Assembly: GCA_007570785.1 (NCBI GenBank)
Contig: ML660774.1
Span: 12,058,476 to 12,122,475 of the forward strand
Direction: 5' to 3'
DNA: 64,000 nt
DNA from: Antilocapra americana
Lineage: Eukaryota; Chordata; Mammalia; Artiodactyla; Antilocapridae
The translations under genes and the position numbers were made by a program. Below, piece after piece: positions 1 through 9,459 of the stretch. Under the pieces are notes generated by a model. The model ran no database searches. It worked only from the letters and a program-made list of their open reading frames with translations, and was not told the origin of the DNA. Numbering within the stretch: position 1 is the first letter of the stretch; every line of letters begins with the position of its first letter.

Positions 1-197
1 TTCACATCAGGTGTCCAAAGCTCTTCACATCAGCATCAGTCTATCCAATGCATATTCAAGGTTGAATTCCTTTAGGATTGACTAATTTGATCTCTTTGGA
101 GTCCATGGTATTTGAGTCTTCTCCAATACCACAGTTCAAAAGTATCAATTCTTTTGTATTCAGCCTTCTTTATGGTGCAACTCTCACATCCTAGTTT
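1..197 (-). mobile_element. BovB (RTE) LINE fragment, 3' part of ORF2
   Basis: Read on the minus strand this matches the 3' part of BovB ORF2. The same antisense phrases recur at 7880-8090, 9660-9830 and 51120-51290, such as the stretch around 'acagttcaaaag'. It is cut by the window edge on the left. No open frame remains. Confidence 0.9.
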
Positions 198-479
198 CTC
201 AAATACATCTCTGTCCAGACTTTTAAAATGTGCATATTTCTAAAATTTTCCATTCCTAATTTCTTGTTCTGTCTCCTCTGTGGTCTTCTGCTCATATATA
301 TGTAATATGTATGTTGATATATATAAATATACAAACACATAAAGATAGACAGATCATATATCTGTAAGTTATGTAGTATTTCCCTTTAAGGAGTTACTTT
401 TTTGTGTCCAGCAGTTCCATAACACTTTTCTCAGCAGGTGAAATTCATAAGCACTATTGTAGTGTTTTATGAATGATGG
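198..479. other. AT-rich unique spacer
   Basis: No gene or clear repeat is visible. A short TA-rich, low-complexity run lies near 293-335. Confidence 0.5.
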
Positions 480-645
480 GACTTCCCTGGGGGCTCAGTC
501 TATAAAGAATCTGCCTGCAATGCAGGAGACTCAGATTCAGTTCCTGGGTAGGAAAGATCCCGTGGAGAAGGAATGCAGTCTGAAACTCTGCACTTCTAAC
601 AAGTTCCCAGGTAATGCCAGTGCTCCAGTATTCTTGCCTGGAGAA
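480..645 (+). mobile_element. Bov-tA SINE, chimeric
   Basis: The tRNA-related head begins 'acttccctgg', followed by 'aatctgcctgcaatgcagg', both typical of Bov-tA. The usual middle ('gcaacccac...') is replaced at about 577-622 by a MER5A-like segment. The SINE then resumes with 'ccagtattcttgcctggag' and stops abruptly where BovB begins. The order of events is not resolved. Confidence 0.75.
577..622 (+). repeat. MER5A-like segment inside a SINE
   Basis: The core 'ttctaacaagttcccagg' followed by 'taatgccagtgct' resembles the MER5A (hAT-Charlie) internal sequence from memory. It sits where Bov-tA normally has its Bov-A middle. At about 46 bp, family assignment is tentative. Confidence 0.5.
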
Positions 646-1407
646 TATACAGAAGAACTATACAAAAAAGGTCTTCATGACCCAGATAACCATGATGGCC
701 TGGTCACTTACCTAGAGTCAGACATCCTGGAGTGTCAAGCCAAGAGGGCCTTTGGAAGCATTACTACAAACAAAGCTAGTGGGGGTGATGGACTTCCAGC
801 TGAGCTGTATGAAATCATAAAAGATAATGCTGTTAAAGTGATATACTCAATATGTCAGTAAATTTGGAAAACTCAGCAGTGGCCACAGGACTGGCAAATG
901 TTGGTTTTCATTCCAATCCAATCCCAAAGAACGGCAATGCCAAAGAATGTTCACACTGCCATAGAATTTCTCTCATTTCCCATGCTAGTAAGGCAATGCT
1001 CAAAACCCTTCAAGCTAGGCTTTAGCAGTATGGGAACCAAGAACTTCCAAATGTATAAGCTGGCTTTAGAAAAGGCAGAGTAATCAGAGATCAAATTGCC
1101 AACATTTGTTGGATCATAGAGAAAACAAGGGAATTCCAGAAAAAAATATGTTTTTATTTCACTGACTATGCTAAAGCCTTTGACTGCATGTATCACAACA
1201 AACTAGAAAATTCTTAAAGAGATGGGAATACCAGATCACCTTATCTGTCTCCTGAAAAACTTGTATGTGGGTCAAGAAGCAACAGTTAGAACCTTACAGG
1301 GAACAATAGACTGGTTCAAAATTGGGAAACGAGTACATCAAGACTGTATATTGTCACCCTGCTCATTTAATTTATATGCAGAGTACATCATGCAAAATGC
1401 TGGGCTG

Positions 1408-3704
1408 ATTTGACAAAATTCAACACCCATTTATGATAAAAACCCTCCAGAAAGCAGGACCAGAAGGAATATACCTCAACATAATAAAAGCCATATATGA
1501 TAAACCCACAGCAAACATTATGCTCAATGGTGAAAAATTGAAAGCATTTCCCCTTAAAGTCAGGAACAAAACAAGGGTGCCTCCTCTCATCACTACTATT
1601 CAACATAGTTTTGGAAGTTTTAGCCATAGCAATCAGAGAAGAAAAAGAAATTAAAGGAATCCAAATTGGAAAAGAAAGAAAACTCTCACTGTTTGCAGAT
1701 GATATGATCCTCTATATAGAAAACCCTAAAGAATCCACCAGAAAATTACTAGAGCTAATCAATGAATGTAATAAAGTTGCAGGATATAAAATCAACACAC
1801 AGAAATTTCTTGCATTCCTATATGCTAACAATGAGAAAACAGAAGGAGAAATTAAGGAAACAATTCCATTCACCATTGCAATGAAAAGAAAGAAAAGACC
1901 TATATATAGAAAACTATAAAACACTGATGAAAGAAATCAAAGAGGACACAAACAGATGGTGAAATATACCATGTTCATGGATTGGAAGAATCAATATAGT
2001 GAAAATGAGTATACTACCCAAAGCAATCTATAAATTCAGTGCAATCCCTATCAAGCTGGCAACAGTAATTTTCAGAGAACTAGAGCAAGTAATTTCACAA
2101 TTTGTAGGGAAATACAAAAAACCTTGAATAGGTGAAGCAATCTTGAGAAAGCAGAGTGGACCTGGAGGAATCAACCTGCCTGACTTCAGACTACACTACA
2201 ATGCTACAGTCATCAAGACAGTATGGTACTGGCACAAAGACAGAAATATAAATCAGTGGAATAAAATAGAAAGCCCAGAGATAAATGCACGCACCTATGG
2301 ACACCTTATCTTTGACAAAGGAGGCAAGAGCATACAATGGAGAAAAGACAATCTCTTTAACAAGTGCTGCTGGGAAAACTGGTCAACCACTTGTAAAAGA
2401 ATGAAACTAGAACACTTTCTAACACCATACACAAAAATAAACTCAAAATGGATTAAAGATCTAAATGTAAGACCAGAAACTATAAAACTCCTAGAGGAAA
2501 ACATAGGCAAAACACTCTCTGACATAAATCACAGCAGGATCCTCTATGACCCACCTCCTTGAGTAATGGAAATAAAAGCAAAAATAAACAAATGGGACCT
2601 AATTAAATATAAAAGCTTTTGCACAACAAAGGAAACTAAGCAAGGTGAAAAGACAGCCATCAGAATGGGAGAAAATAATAGTAAACAAAGCAACTGACAA
2701 AGAATTAATCTCAAAAATATGCAAGCAGGTCCTGTAGCTCAATTCCAGAAAAATAAACGACCCAATCAAAAAATGGGCCAAAGAACTAAACAGACATTTC
2801 TCCAAAGAAGACATACAGATGGCTGACAAACACATAAAAAGATGCTCAACATCACTCATCATCAGAGAAATGCAAATCAAAACCACAATGAGGTACGATC
2901 TCAGAATGGCTGCTATCAAAAAGTCTACCAACAATAAATGCTGGAGAGGGTATGGAGAAAAAGGAACCCTCTTACACTGTTGGTGGTAATGCAATCTAGT
3001 ACAGCCACTCTGGAGAACAGTGTGGAGATTCCTTAAAAAATGAAATAAAACTGCCATACGACCCGGTAATCTCACTGCTGGGCATCCACACCAAGTTAAC
3101 CAGAATTGAAAGAGACACATGTACTTCAGTGTTCATTGCAGCACTGTTTACAAGAGCCAGGACATGGAAGCAACCTAGCTGCCCACTGGTAGATGGATGG
3201 ATAAGAAAGCTGTAGTACATATACACAATGGAATATTACTCAGCCATTAAAAAGAATGCATTTGAATCACTTCTAATGAGGTGGATGAGACTGGAGCCTA
3301 TTATGCAGAGTGCAGTAGTCAGAAAGAAAAACACCAATACAGTATACTAACACATATATATGGAATTTAGAAAGATGGTAACAATGACCCTATATGCAAG
3401 ACAGCAAAAGAGACACAGATGTAAAGAACAGTCTTTTGGACTCTGTGGGAGAAGGTGAGGCTGGGATGATCTGAGAGGGTAGCACTGAAACGTGTATATT
3501 ATCATATGTGAAGTGGATCACCAGTCCAGGTTTGATGATTGAGACAGAGCACTCAGGGTAGGGAGGGAGGTGGGAGATGTGTTCTGGATGGGGAACACAT
3601 GTTCACCCATGGCTGATTCATGTTGATGTATGACAAAAACCACCACAGTATTGTAATTAGCCTCCAATTAAAATTAATTAATCTAAAACAAACAAACAAA
3701 CAAC
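1408..3704 (+). mobile_element. L1 LINE, 5'-truncated (ORF2 RT to 3' end)
   Basis: ORF2 begins inside the RT domain. The catalytic FADD box is intact at 1692-1703, in the context [15 protein letters not shown]. The C-terminal region continues to the cysteine-rich motif near 2940-3010, then a 3' UTR and a tail of AAAC repeats at about 3684-3703. Frameshifts and stops break the frame into pieces at 1433-1654, 1611-1919 and 2143-2562. The target-site duplication is 14 bp (1394-1407 and 3705-3718) with one mismatch, and it consists of BovB sequence, so this L1 landed in an existing BovB. Confidence 0.95.
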
Positions 3705-4136
3705 AAAATGCCGGGCTGGATGAAGCACAAGCTGGAATCAAGACTGCTTGGAGAAATATAAATAACCTCACATATGAAGATGGTACCACTTAATGGCAGG
3801 AAGTGAAGAGGAACTAAAGAACCTCTTGATAAGGGTGAAAGAAGAGAGTGAGAAAATTGGCTTAAAGTTCAGCATTTAAAAAGCAAAAATCATGCCATCT
3901 GGTGCCATCCCTTCATGGCAAATAAAAGGGGAAAAAGTGAAAGCAGTGACAGATGTTATTTTCCTGGGCTCCAAAACTACTGTGGATGGTGACTGCTGTC
4001 ATAAAATTAAAAGATGCTTGCTCCTTAGAATGAAAGCTATGACCAGCCTAGACAGTGTATTAAAAATCAGAGACATGTCTTTGTCAACAGAGGTCCATTA
4101 AGTCAAAGCTATTATTTTTCCAGTAGTCACGTATGG

Positions 4137-4406
4137 CGGAGAAGGCAATGGCACCCCACTCCAGTACTCTTGCCTGAAAAATCCCATGGACGGAGGAGCC
4201 TGGTAGGCTGCAGTCCATGGGGTTGCTAAGAGTTGGACGCGACTGGGTGACTTCACTTTCACTTTTCACTTTCATGCATTGGAGAAGGAAATGGCAACCC
4301 ACTCCAGTGTTCTTGCCTGGAGACTCCCAGAGACAGGGGAGCCTGGTGGGCTGCCATCTATGGGGTCGCACAGAGTCAGACATGACTGAAGTGACTTAGC
4401 AGTAGC
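4137..4406 (+). mobile_element. Bov-A2 SINE (dimer, no tRNA head)
   Basis: Two Bov-A monomers in tandem, each beginning near 'ggagaagg' and running through 'cccactccag' and 'gactga'. The tail is 'agcagtagcag'. The target-site duplication is 12 bp (4125-4136 and 4407-4418) with one mismatch, made of BovB sequence, so it inserted into the BovB host. Confidence 0.93.
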
Positions 4407-6039
4407 AGTCATGTATGGATATGAGAGATGGACCAAAAGAAGGCTGAGTGCTGAAGAATTAATGCTTTCAATTAATGTGCTGGAGAAGTGGTGCTGGAGA
4501 AGACTCTTGAGAGTCCCTTAAACTGCAAGGAGATCAAACCAGTCAATCCTGAAGGAAATCAACACCAGATAGTCACTGAAAGGACTGATGCTGAACAGAA
4601 GCTGCAATACTTAAGCCACCTGATGCAAAAAGCTGATTTACTGGAAAAGACCCTGATGCTAGGAAAGATTGAAGGCAAAAGAAGAAGGTGGCAGAGGCTG
4701 AGATGGTTAGATAACATCACTGACTCAATGGACATGAATTTGAGCAAACTCTGTGAGATAGTGTTGCAGGTCATGGTGTCACAAAGAGTCAGGCACGGGT
4801 TAGTGACTGAACAACAATAATCGATGATGAGGACAAGATGACATAATTGTTTTCTTTATATGATAGAAGCTGAAATCACAAATGCCTTCTGTTTTAACCA
4901 CATGCTCTCAGTTATACAGACTTGTAGGCACAGCTAAGTCAGCTTTTTGAGCACACCTGGGTCCTCTTCATCCTCACTGCCCAAAGGAAACTTTGAGAAT
5001 TTCAACAAACAAGAAATAAAAAGAAGATGAGACGATTTTGGTTAATCTAAAAAACAAATGAAGATATAAGAAGCTTTTTGGAGAGATAACCTGCCAGTGT
5101 CAGGGGAGGGCACCAAGTGAACAATAAACGGGAGGAGGATGGGACCCTCAATGCACAGAGGAAATGCTTCCCTGAAAACCAGTGCTGAAGATGAGAAAAT
5201 GGGGATCATTTCAGGCAGGAGACATTTAAGCTGAGGCTCTTTCTTCCCTGACTTCTGTTCTAATGAGTTTGGATTAACAGGTTAGTGATGGAAGAAGAAG
5301 ATGAGGCCAGGGCTCTGGGCTCCTGTTTTGTTGCACAACTTTATTCCAGCACTCTCAGAGAGTGCAAATAATCCTCAGTGGAATAGAAAGACACATTCCC
5401 CACCCCCTTGCCAAATTTCAACATAATTACTTCTTTCTAATAGCAGAAAAGTACTTACCAAATATGTAAGTAGTTTTAAAGAAGTAGAATAGGCATTTAG
5501 GTGCATGACTTTAAGATAGCAAGTCAAATCTAGTTGTAATGAAGATCACAAAAATCTCGGTATAACAGAATTCTTCAACACTCAGCTGGGCTCATTCCTC
5601 TTTCACTCAGTTGTCTCAGTTTCTACTGATGTGTTTTTAAAAGTGGTAAAATATGTATATGTATATATACATATGTATATGTTTATATATAGAGTGAGAC
5701 AGAGAGATACAGATATACACTTTCTGATCTACCTGTGGAACACTGACCTCACTTTGAGCCCATACTTTGATTTTCCAGTGTCTCTGGGACAGTTTGCATG
5801 TGTCATTCCCACTTCAGATGCGGTATTGCCAAGAAGTGATAACCATGATCCTTCTCGACCAACCAGTTTCCTTTCTGAAGTTCCAAATCTTCTCACTACA
5901 GCTACCACTTTCCTGGGCCTTAACATCAGGCTTCCTTCCCACCATTTTTAACTGCCCTAGCATGGTAGTTGTTGGAATTTGCTACTTTGTTTTTCTTTGT
6001 TCAAGATGATATATACCTTTTCTCCACATTACCTCCACG

Positions 6040-6290
6040 GACACATTCAGTCACTGCGTCCCTGTATTAAGGTGGAAACTTTCTACCTGGGTTTCCTGCC
6101 CATAGACGTTTTTGCTTTTCAGTCTATTTTGGGTCACGTTAATCTTTTAAAAATCTTTAAAAGATAGAAATCTTGGAAAAAAAACTTTGACTATTCCTAT
6201 GTTCAAATGCCTTCAATTATCTCTATAGTACTAACAGAATAAAATCCAAGTTCTTAAGCCAATAACAAGAAATTTCTATAATCTTTGTTT
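6040..6290 (+). repeat. Possible degenerate L2 fragment
   Basis: Stretches such as 'agaataaaatccaagttctt' resemble the L2 3' region, which normally carries 'aggataaagtccaaactcc'. The similarity is weak and was judged by eye. Confidence 0.35.
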
Positions 6291-6862
6291 TTTTTTTCTA
6301 TCTTATGTTCTTTTTTGCTAGTTTTTTTCCCCCTATTCTCTGCCCTTCAAAACAGAGTAAACTGCTTTCTCTTTTTAGTTGTCTTGTAATAGCTATCATT
6401 TCAACTTTGTGGAGGTGACTTAATACCAGTCAAAACTGATGATCCTGTAATCCATTGGTTTAATGCCCATCTGAAAACTATCTGAAACTATCACCTGCTG
6501 ATACAGTACTGACAGTTACTTTATGTCTGATCGTGTAGACAGTGTGAATTGCTGACAAAATTCTCATACTCCTGAGTTGTAGGGCATTAATTTCCAGTAA
6601 GAAAATTTTATTCAGTGTAGGATTTTGCTTGAGCCTCATGCTTCTGTTTTGCACTTGGATATGATAATGACAGTATTGTCAAAGACTTTTCCACAAAGTT
6701 TAGGAACCCCATGGGTTGAAGAGGAAATGAATTGCATTATCACTTTACCCTATATGCACTTTCCCCACTCGCTTGCTACTGCACTGTCCTGACTGTTGAA
6801 ACAGTTGAGACCTTGGATTTGAGGGCTTGGAGAAATTTTTACTTGAGATCAACATTAGCCTT

Positions 6863-6912
6863 TGGCTTATTTTCATTATATACAACATGGCTTATTTTCA
6901 TTATATACAACA
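6863..6912. repeat. Exact 25-bp tandem duplication
   Basis: The 25-bp unit at 6863-6887 (starting 'tggcttattttcatt') is repeated exactly at 6888-6912 with no spacer. Confidence 0.97.
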
Positions 6913-7082
6913 TAGAGATTGAGAGTGTTTTCTGGTCCAAGATTCACAGTCTCCTTTTAATTCCAGGTGTTTTTTTCCATTTGGAAAAAGAGCTTCCAAA
7001 TTTTATCAAAAAGTTAGCAAAGAACTGTAGAGTGACTCATGTTTTTGTGTGTGAGTAAAGGCTTTTAAAGATATACACTGGG

Positions 7083-7171
7083 GATTTCCTTGGTGGTACA
7101 GTGGTTAAGAATCTGCCTGCTAATTCTGGAGACACAGATCCCACATGCCTCGTAGTGTAGCAAAAAAAAAA
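7083..7171 (+). mobile_element. CHR-type tRNA-derived SINE, internally shortened
   Basis: The head 'atttccttggtggtacagtgg' leads to 'atcccacatgcc' and a poly(A) run, the arrangement of cetartiodactyl CHR-type SINEs. It is flanked by imperfect 16-bp direct repeats at 7067-7082 and 7172-7187 (14 of 16 identical), consistent with a target-site duplication. Confidence 0.8.
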
Positions 7172-7187
7172 AAAGATATGCTCTGGG

Positions 7188-7612
7188 ATGAAATAAATGC
7201 TTCTCCCTTCAATAACAAACAAAACAATAACAAAAGCATAATCTATCAATGCAAAAGTGACTCAGAAAAATAAAGGTAGGGTGTCATAACCATTAAAAAG
7301 GGATGTTCTAAATCAGAGAGGGAAATTAATTCATAAAACACCACAGATGAACTGCAAAGTGAATCTCAGCAATTAGGTTCTGACATTAATAACTGAACCC
7401 ACTGATTTTCTCAATGGCCTCTTCCACACCGTCCTTCTTTCTTCTTGCCTTTTGTCCTTCATTTTCCTAAAAAACGTCTTCTGGTCTGTCTGAATGTTTC
7501 TTATTCTTTGTTCTGTCCCTGTTGAAACATATATTTTATGGTTGCTGGGTTTAGAGTTTTTGTGCTCTTTTTTAGTTTGAAAAATAAATGATGACTTTTT
7601 TGTTTTGGAATG
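7188..7612. other. Unique spacer
   Basis: No gene recognised. The minus strand carries an open frame across 7373-7723, but its lysine-rich peptide runs through the adjacent poly-T and into BovB sequence, so it is not credible as a gene. Confidence 0.5.
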
Positions 7613-8948
7613 TTTGTCTTTTTTTTTTTTTGCTGCTCTGGGTCTTTGTTGCACCATGCTGTTGTTGTTGTTCAGCTGCTCAGTTTTGTCTGACTCTTTG
7701 AGGTTGCAGGGACTGCAACACATCAGGCTTCCCTGTCCTTCAACATCTCCCTGAGTTTGCTCAAACTCTTTTCCATTGAATTGGTGGTACCATCCATCTA
7801 CATCATCCTCTGTCGTCCCTTTCTCCTCCCACCTTCGATTTTTCCCAGCATCAGGGTATTTTCCAAAGAGTCAGTTCTTTGCATCAGGTGGCCAGAGTAT
7901 TGGAGTTTTAGCTTCAGCATCAGTCCTTCCAATGAGTATTCAGGAATGATTTTCTTTAGGATTGACTGGTTGGATCTCCTTGCTGTCCAAGTGACTCTCA
8001 AGAGTCTTTTCCAACACCACAGTTCAAAAGCATCAATTCTTTTGTGCTCATCCTTCTTTATGGTCCAACTCTCACATCCATACATGATTACTAGAAAAAC
8101 TATAGCTTTGACAATATGGACTGTTGTCAGTGAAGTAATGTCTCTGTTTTTTAATATGCTGTCTAGGTTGGTCATAGCTTTTCTTCTGAGGAGCAAGCGT
8201 CTTTTAATTCCACGCATTCACTATCTGCAGTGATTTTGGAGCCCAAGAAAATAAAGTCTGTCACTGTTTCCACTTTTTCCCCATCTATTTGCCATAAAGT
8301 GATGGGGCTGAATGCCAGGAACTTACTTTTTTGAATGTTGAGTTTTAAGCCGGCTTTTTCACTGTCCTCTTTCACTTTCATCAAGAGGCTCTTTCGTTTC
8401 TCTTTGCCTGCTGCCATAAGGGTGGTGTCATCTGCATATTTGAAGTTATTGATATTTTTCCCAGCAGTCTTGATTCCAGCTTGTGCTTCACCCAGCTCGG
8501 CATTTAGCATGATGTACTGTGGATATAAGTTAAACAAACAGGGTGACAATATACAGCCTTTATGTATGCCTTTCCCAATTTTGAACCAGTCCATTGTTCC
8601 TTGCCCAGTTCTAACAGTTGCTTCTTGACCTGCATTCAGGTTTCTCAGGAGCCAGGTCAGGTGGTCTGGTATTCCCATCTCTTTAAGAATTTTCCACAGT
8701 TTGTTGTGATCCACACAAAGGAAGCAGAAGTAGATGTTTTTCTGCAGATGTTGTTGCAGCATGTAGGTTCTTTATTGTGGTGTCTAGGCCTTTTCTAGTT
8801 GCATCGAGTAGGGTCTTCTCTAGTTGTGTCACAGACTTAATTGCCCTGTAGCATGTGGGATCTTAGTTTCCCTGACCAAAGATCAAACCTGCATTCCCAG
8901 CATTGGAAGGCAGATTTTTAACTACTAGACCACACAGGAAATCCTGTA
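7613..8948 (-). mobile_element. CHR-type SINE interrupted by BovB
   Basis: On the minus strand the SINE head is at the right: 'tagaccacacaggaaatcc' at about 8925-8944 is the complement of the CHR start. The body runs left to 8764 and resumes at about 7632-7658 ('gctgctctgggtctttg'), ending in a poly-T (poly(A) tail) at 7619-7631. The BovB at 7659-8750 interrupts it. Confidence 0.82.
7659..8750 (-). mobile_element. BovB LINE, 5'-truncated, inserted in a CHR SINE
   Basis: Covers RT to the BovB 3' end, which is marked by the (tgt)n-like tail at about 7660-7670. A long minus-strand open stretch (8172-8762) retains an intact YADD catalytic box at 8427-8438. The 3' half has frameshifted. Flanking 13-bp repeats (7646-7658 and 8751-8763, 12 of 13 identical) are the target-site duplication, copied from the SINE. 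The long open stretch is RT remnant, not a host gene. Confidence 0.93.
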
Positions 8949-9264
8949 ATGAAACCTTTAGTATCTGTGTTTCTGAAAGAAATAAACCTTCATGTTAATT
9001 TTTTTTTCAGTAAAAGGAATACATAAAGAGATCAGCGGTATTTAAAATATAAAAAGGAAAAGAGCAATGGAAAAAAATGAACAATACAAAGGAAAATGAA
9101 GGAGGCTGGATGAAAGAATAGAAATGAAAAAAGTATGAAATGGGCAGGGTCAGAAGGATTGGAGAGAAAGTTTGGGTGGTGATGTGATGATGTGAAAAGA
9201 TGGATTAATAAGATCAGTGGAGGTTCAGGTTCAAATTTGGTGGTGGTTGTTGTTCAGTTGTTGT
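8949..9264. other. Purine-rich unique spacer
   Basis: A/G-rich DNA with no gene or recognised repeat. A TG-rich run (tggtggttgttgttcag) lies near its right end. Confidence 0.5.
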
Positions 9265-9455
9265 TTCTCCACTTGTTGGGGGTTTTATAGTTCTGTAAGG
9301 AGCTCAAAGATATTTTTTTGTGTATCCCTTGAGGCAGAACCAGGCCTCTTCCCCTAGGTTGCACTATTGTTTCTTGTCTGCTCCTCCCTTGCCTCTATGT
9401 CTCCTCCCTTCACCAGTTAGCAACTGTTTGACAGGCTTCTACATCCAAGAGCTGC
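9265..9455 (-). mobile_element. Endogenous retrovirus LTR-like fragment
   Basis: The phrase 'agctcaaagata' followed by 'tatcccttgaggcagaacc' recurs in closely similar form at 33848-33905, so both belong to one dispersed family. The other copy has a TTTATTGA signal (TCAATAAA in reverse), suggesting an LTR in minus orientation. The family is not named. The BovB on the right truncates it. Confidence 0.45.
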
Positions 9456-9459
9456 ACAC

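Larger units (their letters stand above)
643..4820 (+). mobile_element. BovB LINE, 5'-truncated, split by L1 and SINE
   Basis: BovB ORF2 in three blocks: 643-1407, 3719-4136 and 4419-4820, about 1.58 kb of BovB in all. The first block covers the linker and early RT region, including a fragment that reads through 'NKASGGDG'. The L1 at 1408-3704 and the Bov-A2 at 4137-4406 interrupt it, each flanked by a target-site duplication. The RT catalytic box normally reads YADD; here the equivalent codons at 3773-3784 read YEDG. Stops and frameshifts occur throughout, so it is inactive. Confidence 0.92.
4821..7066. other. Low-repeat intergenic DNA
   Basis: No coding gene recognised. It contains a TA/TG-rich run at about 5645-5705, a possible L2 fragment at 6040-6290, a poly-T stretch near 6290 and an exact 25-bp tandem duplication at 6863-6912. 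Open frames here are short and match nothing I know. Confidence 0.5.

Noticed and set aside
480..575. tRNA gene in the tRNA-like heads of SINEs
   Set aside because: These heads are SINE promoter remnants. No complete cloverleaf or isolated tRNA was found.
8172..8762. 196-codon minus-strand frame resembling a gene
   Set aside because: It is BovB reverse transcriptase (YADD box, BovB flanks and TSD), not a host gene.
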